From: an uncultured Bacteroidales bacterium
GTDB lineage: Bacteria > Bacteroidota > Bacteroidia > Bacteroidales > Bacteroidaceae
Reading direction: 5' to 3'
Assembly (NCBI GenBank): GCA_902788315.1
Contig: CADAJS010000023.1
Location: 1 to 64,000, forward strand
DNA length: 64,000 nucleotides
The translations under genes and the position numbers were made by a program. This document shows, piece by piece, positions 61,741-64,000 of this stretch. Every line of letters begins with the position of its first letter. Within the stretch, counting starts at the first letter, position 1. The notes beneath the pieces are model-generated. The model searched no databases. It saw only the letters and a program-made list of their open reading frames with translations, and had not been told where the DNA came from.

Positions 61741-62691
61741 ATGAAAGCATTAACAAGAACCGACTTCAACCTGCCCGGACAGGTGAGTGTGTACCACGGT
61801 AAGGTACGCGACGTGTATAACATCAATGACGACCTCATGGTCATGGTGGCCACCGACCGTATATCTGCCTTTGACGTCATCCTGCCCAAGGGAATCCCCT
61901 TCAAGGGGCAGGTACTCAATCAGATTGCCGCCAGCTTCCTGGATGCCACGGCCGACATCGTGCCCAATTGGAAACTGGCCACCCCCGACCCGATGGTCAC
62001 CGTGGGCCTCAAGGCAGAAGGCTTCCGTGTGGAGATGATCATCCGCGGCTACCTGACAGGCTCTGCCTGGCGCGAGTACAAGAACGGATGCCGCGAGCTG
62101 TGCGGCGTACGCCTGCCCGATGGCATGCGTGAGAACGAACGCTTCCCCGAGCCCATCATCACCCCGACCACCAAGGCTGAGGAGGGACACGACGAGAACA
62201 TCTCGCGCGAGGAAATCATCCGTCAGGGTATCGTGTCCCGCGAGGACTATGAGGTGATGGAGCGCTATACCCGCGCCCTCTTCCAGCGGGGCACCGAGAT
62301 AGCCGCCAAGAAAGGCCTCATCCTGGTGGATACGAAGTACGAGTTCGGCAAGCGCGACGGAAAGGTAATCCTCATCGACGAGATCCACACGCCAGACTCG
62401 AGCCGCTACTTCTATGCCGAGGGCTACGAGGAGAAGTTCCGCGCCGGCGAGCCTCAGAAGCAGCTCTCCAAGGAGTTCGTGCGCCAGTGGCTCATCGAAC
62501 ACAACTTCATGAACCAGCCCGGACAGGTGATGCCCGAGATTACCGACGAATATGCCCAGAGCGTGAGCGAGCGCTACATCGAGCTCTACGAACATATCGT
62601 GGGCGAGAAGTTCACCCCGGCCGATACGGAAGGCGACATCCAGGCACGCATCGAGCGTAACGTCACCCAGTGGCTGGAGGCACATAAATAA
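61741..62691 (+). CDS. purC: Phosphoribosylaminoimidazole-succinocarboxamide synthase (SAICAR synthase)
   Basis: A 316-aa enzyme of purine synthesis (CAIR + Asp + ATP to SAICAR). Hallmarks: [12 protein letters not shown] (about 18-29), [12 protein letters not shown] (about 38-49) and VDTKYEFG (about 198), the last a PurC signature. It follows phoH at 72 bp and precedes ubiE by 9 bp. The length is that of the longer Bacteroidetes/eukaryote-like form. Confidence 0.96.
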   Translation: MKALTRTDFNLPGQVSVYHGKVRDVYNINDDLMVMVATDRISAFDVILPKGIPFKGQVLNQIAASFLDATADIVPNWKLATPDPMVTVGLKAEGFRVEMIIRGYLTGSAWREYKNGCRELCGVRLPDGMRENERFPEPIITPTTKAEEGHDENISREEIIRQGIVSREDYEVMERYTRALFQRGTEIAAKKGLILVDTKYEFGKRDGKVILIDEIHTPDSSRYFYAEGYEEKFRAGEPQKQLSKEFVRQWLIEHNFMNQPGQVMPEITDEYAQSVSERYIELYEHIVGEKFTPADTEGDIQARIERNVTQWLEAHK

Positions 62692-62700
62692 ACCACACGG

Positions 62701-63438
62701 ATGCCCTACGCACAGGAAGAGATAAAGCCCTACGAACGGGATGGGACGAAACGCGAGCAGGTGGAGGAGATGTTTGACCACATCGCCCCCACCTACGACT
62801 CGCTCAACCATATCATGTCGCTGGGCATTGACCGCGGCTGGCGGCGCAAGTCCATCGATGCCCTGCGCCCCTTCGCCCCGCAGCACATCCTGGACATTGC
62901 CACAGGCACCGGCGACTTTGCCCTGCTGGCAGCCCGGCGGCTTCGTCCCCAGGAGATTATCGGAGCCGACATCTCCGAGGGCATGATGCAGGTGGGACGA
63001 CACAAGGTGGAGCAGGCCGGCATGCAGGACATCATCTCCTTCCAGACCGAGGACTGCACCCACCTCTCCTTCCCCGACGGGCGGTTCGATGCCGTCACCA
63101 TTGCCTATGGTGCCCGTAACTTCCAGGACCTGGACACCGCACTGTGCGAGACACATCGCGTGCTCACGCCCGGCGGCCATCTCCTGCTGGTGGAGCTCAC
63201 TGCCCCGCCCCGCTTCCCGATGAAGCAACTCTTCTGGATCTATTCCCACATCGCCATGCCCGTCATGGGTCGCCTCATCAGCCACGACGCCACGGCCTAT
63301 ACCTATCTGCCCGCCTCCATGCAGGCATTCCCGCAGGCTGAGGTCATGCAGGAGATTCTGCACAAGGCCGGCTATGCGCACGTCAGCTGGCGTCGCTTCA
63401 CGATGGGCATCTGCACAATGTATATTGCACAAAAGTAA
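62701..63438 (+). CDS. menG: Demethylmenaquinone methyltransferase (UbiE/MenG)
   Basis: A 245-aa SAM methyltransferase of menaquinone synthesis. Motif I is [18 protein letters not shown] (about 64-81), followed by DISEGMM and the UbiE signature [10 protein letters not shown] (about 138-147). Menaquinone is the expected quinone for this anaerobe. The start [15 protein letters not shown] fits the family; it lies 9 bp after purC, so they are probably co-transcribed. Confidence 0.95.
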   Translation: MPYAQEEIKPYERDGTKREQVEEMFDHIAPTYDSLNHIMSLGIDRGWRRKSIDALRPFAPQHILDIATGTGDFALLAARRLRPQEIIGADISEGMMQVGRHKVEQAGMQDIISFQTEDCTHLSFPDGRFDAVTIAYGARNFQDLDTALCETHRVLTPGGHLLLVELTAPPRFPMKQLFWIYSHIAMPVMGRLISHDATAYTYLPASMQAFPQAEVMQEILHKAGYAHVSWRRFTMGICTMYIAQK

Positions 63439-63456
63439 ACACATAAACGACAACAC

Positions 63457-64000
63457 ATGAGAACAAGACTACTCCTATCCGCCCTCCTCTGCCTCTCTTT
63501 TCTGACAGCCACGGCCGAGGATGCCCCCATCAAACGCGAGGTACGCGGCGCATGGCTGGCCACGGTCTATTGCATCGACTGGCCCACGACGACCGGCACT
63601 GGCGTTACGATACGCAACGAACAGAAGACTGAGCTGCGTAACTACATCAACATCCTCTATACCTGCAACCTCAACGCTGTCTATTTCCAGGTGCGCCCCA
63701 TGGCCGACGCCCTCTATCGGTCGAGCCTCGAGCCGTGGAGCAGCTACATCACCGGCACCCGAGGGAAAGACCCGGGATGGGACCCGCTGCAGTTCGCCAT
63801 CGAGGAATGTCACCGTCGCGGCATGGAATGCCATGCCTGGATCAATCCCTACCGATGGGCCACGACGGCGGCCGGATGGAGCACGCCGCAGGACCTGAAG
63901 CTGAAGGAGGACGGCATGCTCATCAGCTATACGAACGGCAACGGAGCCACCACCACCATCCTGAACCCGGCGCTCCAGGCCACCCGTGACCGCATCACAG
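63457..64000 (+). CDS. GHL10/DUF187-type glycoside hydrolase-like lipoprotein or secreted protein (partial)
   Basis: The 5' part (181 codons) of a longer gene cut by the window edge. Signal peptide MRTRLLLSALLCLSFLTATA; then EVRGAWLATVYCIDWP and a TIM-barrel-like start (NLNAVYFQVRPMADALYRSSLEPW; HAWINPYRW) typical of GHL10/DUF187 (YngK-like) proteins, which are thought to cleave glycans. The ATG at 63457 lies 18 bp after menG. Confidence 0.88.
   Translation, partial: MRTRLLLSALLCLSFLTATAEDAPIKREVRGAWLATVYCIDWPTTTGTGVTIRNEQKTELRNYINILYTCNLNAVYFQVRPMADALYRSSLEPWSSYITGTRGKDPGWDPLQFAIEECHRRGMECHAWINPYRWATTAAGWSTPQDLKLKEDGMLISYTNGNGATTTILNPALQATRDRIT

Noticed and set aside
61750..63456. 568-codon minus-strand frame opposite purC and menG
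   Set aside because: The plus strand encodes two well-recognised enzymes; the antisense frame has no recognisable motifs.

Overview
The window looks like chromosomal DNA of a Bacteroidales bacterium, most likely a GC-rich member of the Prevotellaceae. Evidence: Bacteroidetes-type promoters (TTG, a 19-20 bp gap, then TAnnTTTG), many Bacteroidetes-restricted families (DUF4468, DUF4837, DUF3078, DUF5715, Porin_10-like barrel, YdeN-like secreted proteins with a C-terminal YDLxGR...GRK sorting-like tail), a BspA-type leucine-rich-repeat protein, GH109-like and GH99-like enzymes, and a ferredoxin-dependent 2-oxoacid oxidoreductase operon. No rRNA, tRNA, CRISPR array, integrase or intact insertion sequence was recognised. 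Family names come from reading the sequences; no searches were run.

Layout. 1-3122: an AT-rich, gene-poor left edge with inverted repeats, then ribE (riboflavin synthase) and a lone AAA/ATPase_2 ATPase, both on the minus strand. 3123-9166: a membrane-spanning TPR-AraC regulator convergent with a 1452-residue secreted repeat protein. 10143-17301: an efflux operon (TolC-like, MacA-like, MacB ATPase, MacB permease) interrupted by a BspA-like repeat gene, then DUF4468 and a mini-TPR gene. 17386-22656: 2-oxoacid:ferredoxin oxidoreductase (ferredoxin, alpha, small membrane protein, beta, gamma), followed directly by a putative porin. 22781-35064: carbohydrate-related genes, comprising two large paralogous GH99-like secreted proteins, a flavodoxin remnant, a YqiA-like esterase, a Gfo/Idh/MocA oxidoreductase, a YjjG-like nucleotidase and a GH109-like protein.

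35219-42481: a conserved housekeeping run: rlmN, DUF4837, a degenerate pdxA homologue, a sigma-54 activator overlapping lptE, a TPR-like protein, secG and a BadF-type sugar kinase. 42482-43012 holds a probable structured small RNA with its own promoter and a 22-bp repeat array. 43013-53534: engB and DUF3078 (minus), yidC, DUF1846, an S9 lipoprotein peptidase with a fresh 63-bp internal duplication, an MFS transporter and a zinc metallopeptidase. 53664-64000: a GH36 alpha-galactosidase, a BlaI/BlaR1-TonB regulatory pair with a palindromic operator, a GH16 lipoprotein, queH, DUF5715, phoH, purC, ubiE/menG and the start of a GHL10-type hydrolase cut by the window edge.

The most unusual signals are: (i) intergenic arrays of about four 22-bp-phased, partly palindromic units with related ACRCG or GCACGCC cores at four separate loci; (ii) a full-length PdxA homologue at the usual pdxA locus that has lost most of its metal- and substrate-binding residues; (iii) the repeat protein inserted between the two halves of a MacB-type transporter; (iv) REP-like GC-rich elements read through as protein in three genes; and (v) the orphan structured RNA at about 42627-42735.
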